A stretch of 64,000 nucleotides of DNA, from positions 30,843 to 94,842 of the forward strand of contig JBBCKD010000012.1 in the NCBI GenBank assembly GCA_037191015.1. The letters run 5' to 3'. Below the pieces are notes generated by a model that saw only the letters and a program-made list of their open reading frames with translations, had not been told where the DNA came from and did not search any database. This document shows positions 35,627 to 43,998 of this stretch, in pieces (position 1 is the stretch's first letter; every line of letters begins with the position of its first letter). The stretch comes from Ravibacter sp037191015. Lineage in GTDB: Bacteria; Bacteroidota; Bacteroidia; Cytophagales; Spirosomataceae. The translations under genes were made by a program, and so were the position numbers.

Positions 35627-36982
35627 TCAATAGGTAATAAACTCCACTCTCCTGTTTTGCGCTCTTCCCTCGGCTGTGGAATTATCGGCGACAGGCTCCT
35701 GCTCTCCTTTCCCGGCTGTTTCGAAGCGTGTCCCGGCGAGGTCATATTCTTTCTCCAGCGCGGACCTCACCGCCGCCGCACGTCGCCCGCTGAGCTCCAG
35801 ATTAGCCTTCTCCTCTCCTACCGAATCGGTATGGCCGACTATACGGATCTTCATATCGGGATGCGCCTTCAGCACCGCTGCCACTGACTTCAGTACTCCG
35901 GCCGACTCGGGCCTGATGGTAGCGGAGCCCGTGTCAAAAAGGATGCCGGTCGTGCTGAACCTTCCTTCCTCCACCAGCTTGTGACGCATGTCGGGCAATC
36001 CCCTGGCTACCTTGATATTGGAAACATAAACGCCTATCTGCTCGTCCTTGTAGGGGCTGCTGCCGAGTTTGAAAAACAGCTGGTTAAAGTCCCCGTTCTT
36101 CGCAATACCTTTCGGGACGTCGTAATATTTTTCGTCGTCGATCCAGATACGGAGCCTTTCCTTTTGTCCCTGTATAGCCACATGCACCGGTTTCCCGTAC
36201 CACAGGGCAGCCTCGTCATAGCTGCGCACAGGGCTGTTGAAATAACGGGTATACTTTTCATAGCTTTCCAGAACCAGGTTCGCAGCGCCCGAAAGCGGTG
36301 ATATCTCCACATAAAACGATTTGTCACCCTTAGGATCCGAGAGCAGCCTGTTGGCCGCAGGAGCGTCGGCCCCGGAAGCGAGAAGGCCGAAATTGAAGGA
36401 AGGAGGCAGCCAGCCCTTGAAATCGATCTGCAGGACCATATCGAATTCTACGGTAAAATCCGGGCCGAACAGTTGTTCATTATCGGTCAGGCAGACCGAC
36501 CGCTGCGCCATCCGAAGCCACTTTCCGGGAATTCCTTCCAGCGAAACCACTACCGAGCTCCCGTTACTGTTCCAGCCTGTTGGAAGCTCACCGACAGGAT
36601 CTTCGGCGAAGTCGTTTGCATACAATACCTTTTCGCCGGGTATGAAGTCATACCTGCTGTACGACCGGACAGGTTTCGAGGGAGCCGCGCCTTCCGCGGA
36701 GGAATCGGCCGGCACGGCGCCGCCCGCTTCCGGCACAACGGGTTTCTGGCCGGTACCCTTTTCCGGAGCCCCTGTAACAGCGGAACCCGCCGACCCGATG
36801 GCCTGGTCGATCCCTTTGGAAACAGCCTTATCCGTTTCATTGAGGATCTTGCGCGTAGCGCTCTGTTCGGCCTGGGTTTTCATTTTTTGCAATAACTGTG
36901 CTGGTGCCGTCACCGGCATGCAGCATGCGAGCAGTTGTAGTGTCGTCAGGACCGCCCGTATCCTGGTAGTCTGGATTTTCAT
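35627..36982 (-). CDS. OmpA-family protein with C-terminal peptidoglycan-binding domain
   Basis: This exported protein of 451 residues has a signal peptide (about 1-29, ending APAQ), a low-complexity region (about 60-105), a central beta-rich domain (about 110-320, VLYANDFAEDPVGELPTGWNSNG and FDMVLQIDF, resembling a jelly-roll) and a C-terminal OmpA-like domain (about 335-451) with GHTDSVGEEKANLELSGRRAAAVRSAL and AEGRAQNRRVEF. It should bind peptidoglycan and link the outer envelope. A TAGCTTTG -7-like element lies at 37009-37016 on the minus strand upstream of the ATG. The hypothetical lipoprotein follows in the same operon. Confidence 0.9.
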   Translation of the reverse strand: MKIQTTRIRAVLTTLQLLACCMPVTAPAQLLQKMKTQAEQSATRKILNETDKAVSKGIDQAIGSAGSAVTGAPEKGTGQKPVVPEAGGAVPADSSAEGAAPSKPVRSYSRYDFIPGEKVLYANDFAEDPVGELPTGWNSNGSSVVVSLEGIPGKWLRMAQRSVCLTDNEQLFGPDFTVEFDMVLQIDFKGWLPPSFNFGLLASGADAPAANRLLSDPKGDKSFYVEISPLSGAANLVLESYEKYTRYFNSPVRSYDEAALWYGKPVHVAIQGQKERLRIWIDDEKYYDVPKGIAKNGDFNQLFFKLGSSPYKDEQIGVYVSNIKVARGLPDMRHKLVEEGRFSTTGILFDTGSATIRPESAGVLKSVAAVLKAHPDMKIRIVGHTDSVGEEKANLELSGRRAAAVRSALEKEYDLAGTRFETAGKGEQEPVADNSTAEGRAQNRRVEFITY

Positions 36983-37228
36983 AGCTTAATCATATTTTCT
37001 TGATGCCGCAAAGCTATCCTGCCCCGCGCGCCGGCGCTGCGATATTTCGACGAACAACCTCAGAAAGCTATAAAGAGATCATATCCGCGATAAAGCGTTT
37101 CGTCCCGTCGCCCTTATCGGGTATTTCATCGACTAAATCAAACGTTCATCGAAACAATGAACCCGGGACGGTTGCTAACCGCGATTGTTGCAGGAGAAAT
37201 CGCCTGGTTATCATATCAACTCCATTCC

Positions 37229-37966
37229 ATGAAAAACAGAAAAAAGAAATCTTCCATCCTTTTGCTGGCGGCGCTGGCACAACTTCATATCGGGTGCTCA
37301 AATGCCGGGGTCGATCCCGGCGACGGGCCGGAAAAAGGATATGCTACCGGCGTGGTGAAAGACGGGGCCGGGAAAGCCCTGCCGGGCGTGAGGATCATTA
37401 TTGATCACAGCATATTCTTTAACTCGAATATAACGACTTACACCAACAGCGAAGGAAAATACAAGGTACGGGTCCCTGACGGCTCATGGTACGCGTTTGC
37501 TTCGCACAGCGTTTCCTACAACGGCGAAAACTACTCATTCTATTTACATCCCGATAATCCGGGCGGGTTCGGGGGCGAAGGCGGCGAGCGCAACTTCGTC
37601 TGGCGGCTGTCGGGCGTTGCGCCCCAACCCCTCTCCGGCCACTACGGCGGCCTGGTCACTATCGACAACTTTCCGGGGGTGTACATCGACCCTGCCGGAA
37701 TCGACTTTGTACTGGCGCCGCAGGGTCCCCTGGTAGACGGTAGCGAGGGCTCCGTGATCCGCCGGCGCCCTGATGACAGCTACCAGCTCATGGACATCCC
37801 CATCGGCAGGTACAGGCTCAGCGCTACCTACGAGGGAAAACCGGTAAAATTCCGGCGGTGGAATTCAAATGAGGAATTCCGGGAAGAATATGATCTCGGG
37901 TTTAAATCCCAGATAGCCGCGCAGTGCGATAACTGTGCCAAGCTGGAATACTACTGGCAGCCCTGA
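37229..37966 (+). CDS. Lipoprotein with carboxypeptidase-regulatory-like domain
   Basis: This lipoprotein of 245 residues has a basic N-terminus (MKNRKKKSS), a hydrophobic segment and a lipobox-like IGC (Cys23). The ATG at 37229 gives this signal; an earlier ATG at 37157 would add 24 residues. Residues about 37-110 form a CarboxypepD_reg-like beta-sandwich (GVVKDGAGKALPGVRIIID, TYTNSEGKYKVRVPDGSW). A second part (about 120-235) has PIGRYRLSATYEGKPVKFRRW and ends with a CDNCAKLEYYW motif with paired cysteines. Role unknown. It is divergent from the OmpA gene and convergent with a Crp/Fnr gene. Confidence 0.78.
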   Translation: MKNRKKKSSILLLAALAQLHIGCSNAGVDPGDGPEKGYATGVVKDGAGKALPGVRIIIDHSIFFNSNITTYTNSEGKYKVRVPDGSWYAFASHSVSYNGENYSFYLHPDNPGGFGGEGGERNFVWRLSGVAPQPLSGHYGGLVTIDNFPGVYIDPAGIDFVLAPQGPLVDGSEGSVIRRRPDDSYQLMDIPIGRYRLSATYEGKPVKFRRWNSNEEFREEYDLGFKSQIAAQCDNCAKLEYYWQP

Positions 37967-38005
37967 TACCGGGGCGCGCCGGGGAAGCCTGTCGTCTTCG
38001 CGGTC

Positions 38006-38596
38006 TTATTTCGTAAACGACTTCCTGATCCGGCTCAGACTGTCCTGGTGGATCCCGAGCAGCGAGGCTACATATTTCAGCGGGATCTGCCTGATGACCT
38101 CCGGCTGTTCGGTCATGATCTTCTGGTACCGTTCTTCCGCCGTCATACAGACCGCATCGATCTGGTTGTCCTGGACCCAGTTCAAAAGCCTGTCCATAAC
38201 TGCCATTTCCATATCGTACATCCGCGGGATCTGCTCTTTCATCGCCGCCACTTTGGGTTTGTCCCACACCAGCACATCGACCTCCGTCAGCGATTCCAGC
38301 GCGCAGGGGGAAATGGCCCCGCTGAAAAGATACAGCGGCGTGGAAATGAAATCGTTGATGCTTATGATACCCAGCGTATGGTCCGTCCCCTTATGGATCC
38401 TGTACAGCCGCGCAATCCCGCTGTTGAGGAAATAGAGCCATTTGACGGGCTTGCCCTGCTCCATTAATATGGTATGCGGCGGAAGCACCTTATGCGTGGT
38501 CAGGGAAATAATAATTTCCTGTTCCTGAGGGGTAAAAACAATTCCCCTGGTCTGTGCATACCGGCACACCTTCTGAAAAATTTCACGTGGTAGCAT
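38006..38596 (-). CDS. Crp/Fnr-family transcriptional regulator
   Basis: This regulator has a cyclic-nucleotide-binding-like domain (LPPHTILMEQGKPVKWLYFLNSGIARLY, LGIISINDFISTPLYLFSGA) and a C-terminal HTH (LKYVASLLGIHQDSLSRIRKSF). The ATG at 38596 gives MLPREIFQKVCRYAQ, a normal length of 196 residues; the upstream ATG at 38683 would run through the promoter and the palindrome. A good promoter (38643-38673) and a 16-bp palindrome (38676-38691) lie just upstream, so autoregulation is plausible. It is divergent from the LytTR regulator. Confidence 0.9.
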   Translation of the reverse strand: MLPREIFQKVCRYAQTRGIVFTPQEQEIIISLTTHKVLPPHTILMEQGKPVKWLYFLNSGIARLYRIHKGTDHTLGIISINDFISTPLYLFSGAISPCALESLTEVDVLVWDKPKVAAMKEQIPRMYDMEMAVMDRLLNWVQDNQIDAVCMTAEERYQKIMTEQPEVIRQIPLKYVASLLGIHQDSLSRIRKSFTK

Positions 38597-38642
38597 GGTC
38601 TGTATCGCCGAAACCGGTAGTGAGTAAATCGTCCTTTGCAGG

Positions 38643-38673
38643 CAAAAGTAAAACGAACCGTCATAACATGCAA
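38643..38673 (-). promoter_or_regulatory. Bacteroidota-type promoter of the Crp/Fnr gene
   Basis: On the minus strand TTGC (38673-38670) is followed after 19 bases by TACTTTTG (38650-38643), matching the Bacteroidota -33 TTG and -7 TAnnTTTG consensus with correct spacing. It lies 46 bases upstream of the ATG at 38596. Confidence 0.6.
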
Positions 38674-38675
38674 TT

Positions 38676-38691
38676 TCTGACATATGTCAGA
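38676..38691. promoter_or_regulatory. 16-bp perfect palindrome, probable operator
   Basis: TCTGACATATGTCAGA is a perfect palindrome with TGAC(N4)GTCA symmetry similar to Crp/Fnr-family half-sites. It lies between the divergent Crp/Fnr and LytTR genes, directly next to the -33 element of the former and 22 bases upstream of a TATTTTTG -7 element of the latter. Confidence 0.6.
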
Positions 38692-38713
38692 TCAGGGTGG
38701 CTTTCTGCCCGGC

Positions 38714-38721
38714 TATTTTTG
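38714..38721 (+). promoter_or_regulatory. -7 promoter element of the LytTR gene
   Basis: TATTTTTG matches TAnnTTTG and lies 29 bases upstream of the ATG at 38751. No clear TTTG -33 box is seen at the expected spacing, so activation by a factor bound at the adjacent palindrome is possible. Confidence 0.45.
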
Positions 38722-38750
38722 CGACTCCTTGAAAACAACCCGATAAGTCC

Positions 38751-39473
38751 ATGAAAAACAAGATTGTACTCCTTGCAGATAAAGACGAATCCACCCGGAA
38801 AGTTCTGCGCGATTACCTGCTCCGGCAGCCCTATTCATTTTTGCTGAAAGAATGCGGCAACGGTCCGGAAGCCGTCCGGCTGATCAATACGATCCAACCC
38901 GACCTGGTCATAATGGAGGTGATGCTGCCGGGCAGGAACAGCTTTGAAGTGCTCGATATGCTCGACTATGTCCCACCCGTGGTCCTGATGTCGGCTACGC
39001 CCGAGCATGCTGCAAAAGCATTTGACTACAGGGTAGTAGACTACCTTGTAAAACCTCTTGCACCGCTGAGGATCCAGTGCGCTTTCCAGCGGCTGATGAA
39101 CCTGAAGCGCGTCCCCGCTACAGACGCCGTCGAACGGGTAACCGGCTACCCGTCACGCATTTTTGTAGAAAAAGGATCCAGGCTCGTAGGGATCCCGGTC
39201 GATAAGATCACCTACCTCAAGGCAGACGGCGACTACACCTGGATCCATACCATCGGTAACGAGGCCTACCTGTGCACGATCGGCATCGGGCAACTGGAGA
39301 GCAAGTTCGATCCGCAGCATTTCATCAGGGTCCATCGGTCCTACATCGTGAATGTGACGTATATCCGGGAGCTGTACCGCGACATCAGCAAATTGTTTGT
39401 CTCGCTGCCCAATGACGTGGAGATCAGCGTAGGAAGAAGCTACCTGCCGGCCATCAAGGAACTGATGTTTTAG
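38751..39473 (+). CDS. LytTR response regulator with atypical receiver (Glu for phospho-acceptor Asp)
   Basis: This 240-residue protein has a receiver domain (about 1-120) and a LytTR DNA-binding domain (about 140-240, IFVEKGSRLVGIPVDKITYLKADGDYTWIHT, FIRVHRSYIVN). The phospho-acceptor position in DLVIMEVMLPG is Glu56, not Asp, and the second residue of the acidic pair is Lys11 (LADKDES), while the Lys of YLVKP is kept. Glu at this site can mimic phosphorylation, so the protein may act without a kinase. No sensor kinase gene is adjacent. It is divergent from a Crp/Fnr gene across a palindrome. Confidence 0.9.
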   Translation: MKNKIVLLADKDESTRKVLRDYLLRQPYSFLLKECGNGPEAVRLINTIQPDLVIMEVMLPGRNSFEVLDMLDYVPPVVLMSATPEHAAKAFDYRVVDYLVKPLAPLRIQCAFQRLMNLKRVPATDAVERVTGYPSRIFVEKGSRLVGIPVDKITYLKADGDYTWIHTIGNEAYLCTIGIGQLESKFDPQHFIRVHRSYIVNVTYIRELYRDISKLFVSLPNDVEISVGRSYLPAIKELMF

Positions 39474-39532
39474 CCCCATCCCGGCAGGCTCGGAGTGAGA
39501 AATGAAGAATAACTTAAATATCTATTATCCAA

Positions 39533-40294
39533 ATGAAAAAACAAATCTTATTGGGGCTTGTATGCATCGGAGTAGCAGGCAGCTGCAAAAAAAAGGACGA
39601 CGACATTACTCCGCAGCAGAGCGCCAGGCAGCTTACTAGCACGGTTGCCAACATCAGCGGCCGGTCCGTCACTTATCAATTGGTATACGACAGTAAAAAC
39701 CGGCTGTCGGAATACAACAGCGTGGAAGACGAGTACAGGAGCAAAGTGACGTACGATGCCAAAGACAATGCTGTAAAATTTCAGATCGAGTCGGACCAAA
39801 CCACGCAGATCTTCGATGTGACCTACGGGGAAAACGGTTTACCGACCGGCGCGATTCACAGGCTTTTCGACCCGGAAACACCGGGTGAAGTATGGGAAAC
39901 CAGTATCAGCTATGAAATCTCGGGCGGAAAAATCGGGAAAATGAAGATCTCCGACGAATCAGGGGTCGTATACTCTTATGTGCTCACCTATACGGGCAAC
40001 AATCTCACCCGCGTTACCAACGACGCCGGCGAGCTTATCCTGGGCTGGAAGCATGGTACAAAAAAATCGCCCTACGGCTCCGCCAGGTTCAAATACCCCG
40101 TTATCCCCGATCTCCTCCCCCTTTTTTCGAGCGAGAACGAAATTGTTGAAATGACGATAATCCTGCCGGAGTACGGTCCGGTGAGCTTCAAAGAGGAATA
40201 CCAGTATGACGCCGATGGCTACCCCATATCGTCCGTTATGAAAGATGAGGCAGGAAACATAGTCCAAAGAGTCGACTTTCATTACAGGCAATAG
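39533..40294 (+). CDS. Hypothetical lipoprotein with YD-like beta-strand repeats
   Basis: This lipoprotein of 253 residues has lipobox AGSC (Cys18) followed by charged KKKDDD. The body is built of repeated strands resembling YD/RHS-type units: VYDSKNRLSEYNSVEDEY, VTYDAKDNAVKFQIES, VTYGENGLPTGAIHRL, LTYTGNNLTRVTNDAG, YQYDADGYPISSVMKDEAG. Similar Bacteroidota lipoproteins (DUF4595-like) are cell-surface or periplasmic with unknown roles. It lies 59 bp downstream of the LytTR gene on the same strand. Confidence 0.78.
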   Translation: MKKQILLGLVCIGVAGSCKKKDDDITPQQSARQLTSTVANISGRSVTYQLVYDSKNRLSEYNSVEDEYRSKVTYDAKDNAVKFQIESDQTTQIFDVTYGENGLPTGAIHRLFDPETPGEVWETSISYEISGGKIGKMKISDESGVVYSYVLTYTGNNLTRVTNDAGELILGWKHGTKKSPYGSARFKYPVIPDLLPLFSSENEIVEMTIILPEYGPVSFKEEYQYDADGYPISSVMKDEAGNIVQRVDFHYRQ

Positions 40295-40309
40295 CCTCTC
40301 CGCCGCCTT

Positions 40310-41467
40310 TCAGGCTTTTGTTTCGCTTTCGTCAGGCGGGCTTTTGGCGGGAGAGTTTTCCCTCAGCTTCCATCTTTTCAGGATGATCTTCCCCGAAAAC
40401 CGCTTGAGATGATAATTCTCCGGCTCACCGATCACAAATCCGAACGGCATCATAGACGGAACGGCATCGAAAAATACCTTTAAAACTGCCGTGACGGGCA
40501 GAGCGAGTATCAACCCGGCAAGCCCGAAAAGCATCCCGCCCAGCAGGAGGCTGATAACGGCCATCAGCGGGTTGATACTCACTTTACCTCCCACTATATT
40601 GGGGGTGATCAGGTTGCCTTCCAGGAACTGCACTACCTGGAACCATCCAACCACGCCGACCGCATACCACGCGCTGTCTTTTGTAGCCAGCGCGAAAACG
40701 GCCGGGAGTATCGAGCCTATCGCTATCCCTATATAAGGCAGCAACATGAGCAGCGACGCAAGCGTACCAAAAAACCAGGCATATTGTATACCCAGCACAA
40801 GCAGGCCTCCGGTATTGAGAACGGCCACGATCCCCATTACCGTTACAAGCCCAAGGAGGTAGCTCTGCACCACGTCATATATCTTGTTGAGCACATCCTG
40901 CACCTTTTCCTTGGGAGTGGAAATAAAGGCGTGGAAGAAAAATTCCCGGAAAAAATCGCGGTAATACAGCAAAAAGAAGGTGAAAAGCGGGACAATAACG
41001 GTGCCGGCGAGTATCCCTCCTACCGACCCGAAAGCCGCCGACAGATAAGTGCCCGTATTAGACAGGCCCTCGTTCAACATCTCCTTAACCTTCTGCGTGA
41101 TCTGGCTTTGTTCCACTCCGAACCGGTTGCTTATCCATTGCAGAATCGTATCCAGTATCGCCATAAACCTGGCCTGAAGCGCGGCCCCGTCCGAACCGAT
41201 TATCATTACCTGGTGCACAATAAACCATATCAAAGTCCCCAGCAGGATAACCGCCAGGAAAACGGCCAATAGTGACGATACGACCCTGCTCAACCTGAAT
41301 TTTTCGAGATACCGGGCAACCGGGTAAAGCGAGATGGCAAACAGGATGGCGAACAGCAAAGGAATGAGGACGCTCTGCAGCGTGTACAAAAGCGCAATAA
41401 TTAAGACGAGGCTGAGCAGCGAATAGGCCAGCTCCCTTGAATAGAGATCCTTAGATTTTTCCTGCAT
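40310..41467 (-). CDS. AI-2E family (PerM/TqsA) membrane transporter
   Basis: This is a polytopic inner-membrane protein of the AI-2E/UPF0118 family (PerM, TqsA), which export signals or act as Na+/H+ antiporters in various bacteria; the substrate here is unknown. Start at the ATG 41467 gives MQEKSKDLYSRELAYSLLSLV. Hydrophobic pairs near the N-terminus (about 15-70), a soluble helical segment (about 100-150), and conserved GIQYAWFFGTLASLLMLLPYIGIAIGSILPA and GGKVSINPLMAVISLLLGGMLFGLAGLILALPV blocks are present. It converges with the hypothetical lipoprotein gene. Confidence 0.9.
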   Translation of the reverse strand: MQEKSKDLYSRELAYSLLSLVLIIALLYTLQSVLIPLLFAILFAISLYPVARYLEKFRLSRVVSSLLAVFLAVILLGTLIWFIVHQVMIIGSDGAALQARFMAILDTILQWISNRFGVEQSQITQKVKEMLNEGLSNTGTYLSAAFGSVGGILAGTVIVPLFTFFLLYYRDFFREFFFHAFISTPKEKVQDVLNKIYDVVQSYLLGLVTVMGIVAVLNTGGLLVLGIQYAWFFGTLASLLMLLPYIGIAIGSILPAVFALATKDSAWYAVGVVGWFQVVQFLEGNLITPNIVGGKVSINPLMAVISLLLGGMLFGLAGLILALPVTAVLKVFFDAVPSMMPFGFVIGEPENYHLKRFSGKIILKRWKLRENSPAKSPPDESETKA

Positions 41468-41589
41468 AATGTATAGTTGAATGGATAGGTACGACGACGT
41501 TGTCTGCCTTACGACTCTCAACAGCTACTTCCGTAGAAAAATTCAAAAATTTCGTATTTTAAATCAAAATACCCGGATCATCTTCTTCC

Positions 41590-42606
41590 TTACTTTGTTT
41601 TGCTTACCTGGAGATAATCTTCGTAGGCGCTTTCCACATCGGTTTTGGCTCCCTTTGCGTTGCAGTAGATCAGCACGCCGTACCCCAGCTCAAGCTTATC
41701 TCCTTTTTTGACTACTTCCGAGCTCTTTTCTCCCTGCTTCATCGCCTCCCTGCCGAAAGCATTCGCCGCCATCAGGCCGTAGTCGCGCGTGTGAAACCAG
41801 CTCGGCCTGAAGTTGGCCGGGTCGGGCATGATCACCACGCCGACAGTCTTATTGTCTATAATCCCGCTGTAGTCCACCCATTTCGAGGATTTGCCCCAGG
41901 TGCCGTCGCCGTCCTTAAGCCCCTCCGCATTGGTGATGTGCCCGTTGCCGTACTGTACGGTAAACTTCGTGTTCACCCTTACACCCAACCCCATTTCCTC
42001 CTGGTCGCCGAAAGCCAGGTCTCTTGACCCTGAAGAGAATGTGCTGTTGGTCAGCAGCAGGATACCCGACGGCCTGACGAGGATAGTATACCTGACCAGT
42101 TCCTCCAGGACCCTGTCTTTCCCGTCGGCGCTCATATAGTAATTCCGTACGGTAAATGTACCGCTGCCCGGCCCGCCGGAAGGCTGCTTCACAAACATCT
42201 CGTGCTCTACGCGCGATTTCAGCCGCCAATAGTCGTTGCCGTTGATATCGCCGAAACTAAGCCAGATACCGGGATGAAAAGTGGCGTGGTCCTTGGGATC
42301 GCCTTCCTGCGGCGGGTAGTTACGGGTTACCTGGATACCGCACAGCGATTTAACATGGGCAAAATAAGGCCTGGTTATTTGAGGGTCTTCATAGACATAG
42401 CTCGCAAAAGGCTTACCCCCTATCGTGATCATCAGCTCTCCGGGCTTTTGCACGAAGGCTACCTCCTGCTGTACCCCTCCTTTCTTTTTCTTTTGCGCGG
42501 CCGCCTGGTGGCCCGTCACCAGGGTAAGACATAAAAGCGTCAGCAGGCTGCCTTTAAACAGTCTGTGCAACGCATGTATCATTAAGCTTTGATTGAACAT
42601 ACTCAT
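41590..42606 (-). CDS. DUF6807 (PmoA-like) family exported protein
   Basis: This is a secreted or periplasmic protein of the DUF6807 family, often labelled PmoA, found beside sugar-catabolism genes; its activity is unknown. Hallmarks are ITRPYFAHVKSLCGIQVTRNYPP, DHATFHPGIWLSFGDINGNDYWR and WVDYSGIIDNKTVGVVIMPDPANFRPSWFHTRDYGLMAANAF. The start is placed at 42606, which avoids overlap with the upstream gene and leaves a signal peptide ending about HQAAAQ; Met at 42600 or 42582 is equally possible. It is the last gene of the LacI-linked left operon, 38 bp after the Gfo/Idh/MocA gene. Confidence 0.82.
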   Translation of the reverse strand: MSMFNQSLMIHALHRLFKGSLLTLLCLTLVTGHQAAAQKKKKGGVQQEVAFVQKPGELMITIGGKPFASYVYEDPQITRPYFAHVKSLCGIQVTRNYPPQEGDPKDHATFHPGIWLSFGDINGNDYWRLKSRVEHEMFVKQPSGGPGSGTFTVRNYYMSADGKDRVLEELVRYTILVRPSGILLLTNSTFSSGSRDLAFGDQEEMGLGVRVNTKFTVQYGNGHITNAEGLKDGDGTWGKSSKWVDYSGIIDNKTVGVVIMPDPANFRPSWFHTRDYGLMAANAFGREAMKQGEKSSEVVKKGDKLELGYGVLIYCNAKGAKTDVESAYEDYLQVSKTK

Positions 42607-42644
42607 GATGTTTGAAATTGTGAATGGTTTATAGGTTTGAGGTA

Positions 42645-43964
42645 TCAGCCTTTCCACGGGAGCTCGTATCCTTTCCTGTATTCCCGCCCCAGCAGTGCAT
42701 TGGCCTGCTGCTCAAAGCCCGGGCATCTGATCACGGCTTTTACCGGGTCGTATTCCAGCGACGATGCCCCGACGCGTGTGGCGATATTTGCTAAAAATGC
42801 CATATTGGTTGCAATGGCTCCCTTATCGATCGGGGCATGCAGCCTGCCCGGGTTGTTCTCCCTGACGGCAGTCAGGAAGTTGGGGACAATGGTCTCGACG
42901 ACTTCCGGCGACTCGATCCTGATCTGCTCTTTTTCCCTGGTGACGATCACGCCTGCCCGGCCGAATTCCATTTTTCCTTCCGTACCGTATGCTATGTTGC
43001 CGTTGTCATGGCCTTCCAGGTTGTAAGGAGTCCAAAGCCGCATTTCCCAGATGATCTGGGTATCGTCATACTCGTAAATCGTGGTCTGCGTATCGGGTGT
43101 CTGGTGGTCGTCGTTATAAAAGTATTGGCCGCCCGACGAAACAACACGCTTCGGATACCGGTCTCCCAGCGCCCATACCGCTACATCGATCTGGTGCACG
43201 CCGTCGTTTGCCGCATCGCCGTTGCCATAGTCCCAGAACCACCTCCAGTTATAATGCCAGCGGTTTTTGGTGAAAGGCACCTTGGGGGCTGCGCCAAGCC
43301 ACAAATCGTAGTTCACACCGGCGGGCGCGGGTTCGGCGGCCGCCCGCCCTATCGGCTCGCGGAACTGGTGGTCGATCGCCTTGATGGTATGCACTTTCCC
43401 GATGATCCCGTTGCGGAGCTGCTTCATTCCTTCCATATGTGCGCCGTCGCCCCGGCGCTGGGTTCCGTGCTGCACGCACTTGTTAAAATGCCTGGCGGCT
43501 TTTACCAGCAGGTTGGTCTCACGGATATTATGGCTGCAGGGTTTTTCAAGGTATACGTGCTTTCCTGCCGCCAGCGCCCACAATGCCATCGGCGCATGCC
43601 AGTGGTCGGGCGAGGCTATGGATACCGAATCGATCGATTTATCTTTCAGCAATTCCCTGAAGTCTTCGTATTTCCTGACTTTACCCGGGTCAGGCAGGTT
43701 TTGGGCAGTTTTGGCCAGCTGCTGGGGATCCACATCGCATATGGCCACCAGCTCGCACCCTTTTACCGCCAGAAAGTTTTTAACATGGTTTCTGCCCATT
43801 CCTCCCGTCCCGATCACCGCATGCCTGATCTGGTCGCTTGGAGGCGTCTGCGCCCACGAACTCCTGGCCAGGTACGGAGCAGCGATAGCGCCCAGCCCGG
43901 CCGACTTGATAAAGGTACGCCGGCTCAGCTCCGGAGATGCTGTTTGGTTTGCTTTGTTTTTCAT
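42645..43964 (-). CDS. Gfo/Idh/MocA-family oxidoreductase with Tat signal
   Basis: This NAD(P)-dependent sugar or polyol oxidoreductase has a twin-arginine signal (ELSRRTFIKSAGLGAIAAPYLA), so it is probably folded with its cofactor before export. The Rossmann motif is VIGTGGMGRNHVKNF, the catalytic EKP is in VYLEKPCSHNIRET, and GDAANDGVHQIDVAVWALG carries the second active-site region. At 439 residues it fits the exported Bacteroidota subgroup that acts on glycosides or sugar derivatives. It follows the DUF1537 kinase gene in the left operon. Substrate unknown. Confidence 0.92.
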   Translation of the reverse strand: MKNKANQTASPELSRRTFIKSAGLGAIAAPYLARSSWAQTPPSDQIRHAVIGTGGMGRNHVKNFLAVKGCELVAICDVDPQQLAKTAQNLPDPGKVRKYEDFRELLKDKSIDSVSIASPDHWHAPMALWALAAGKHVYLEKPCSHNIRETNLLVKAARHFNKCVQHGTQRRGDGAHMEGMKQLRNGIIGKVHTIKAIDHQFREPIGRAAAEPAPAGVNYDLWLGAAPKVPFTKNRWHYNWRWFWDYGNGDAANDGVHQIDVAVWALGDRYPKRVVSSGGQYFYNDDHQTPDTQTTIYEYDDTQIIWEMRLWTPYNLEGHDNGNIAYGTEGKMEFGRAGVIVTREKEQIRIESPEVVETIVPNFLTAVRENNPGRLHAPIDKGAIATNMAFLANIATRVGASSLEYDPVKAVIRCPGFEQQANALLGREYRKGYELPWKG

Positions 43965-43998
43965 TTTGTAGGATTTATGCAGGTATAATTAAGAGTAT

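Noticed and set aside
41554..41572. GTATTTT/AAAATAC inverted repeat after the left operon as a terminator
   Set aside because: The stem is only 7 bp and AT-rich, without a T-tract that would make it convincing.
42837..43988. A plus-strand frame of 383 codons opposite the Tat-exported oxidoreductase
   Set aside because: The opposite strand has a full Gfo/Idh/MocA protein with Tat signal and EKP motif; this frame has no recognisable domain and no start context.
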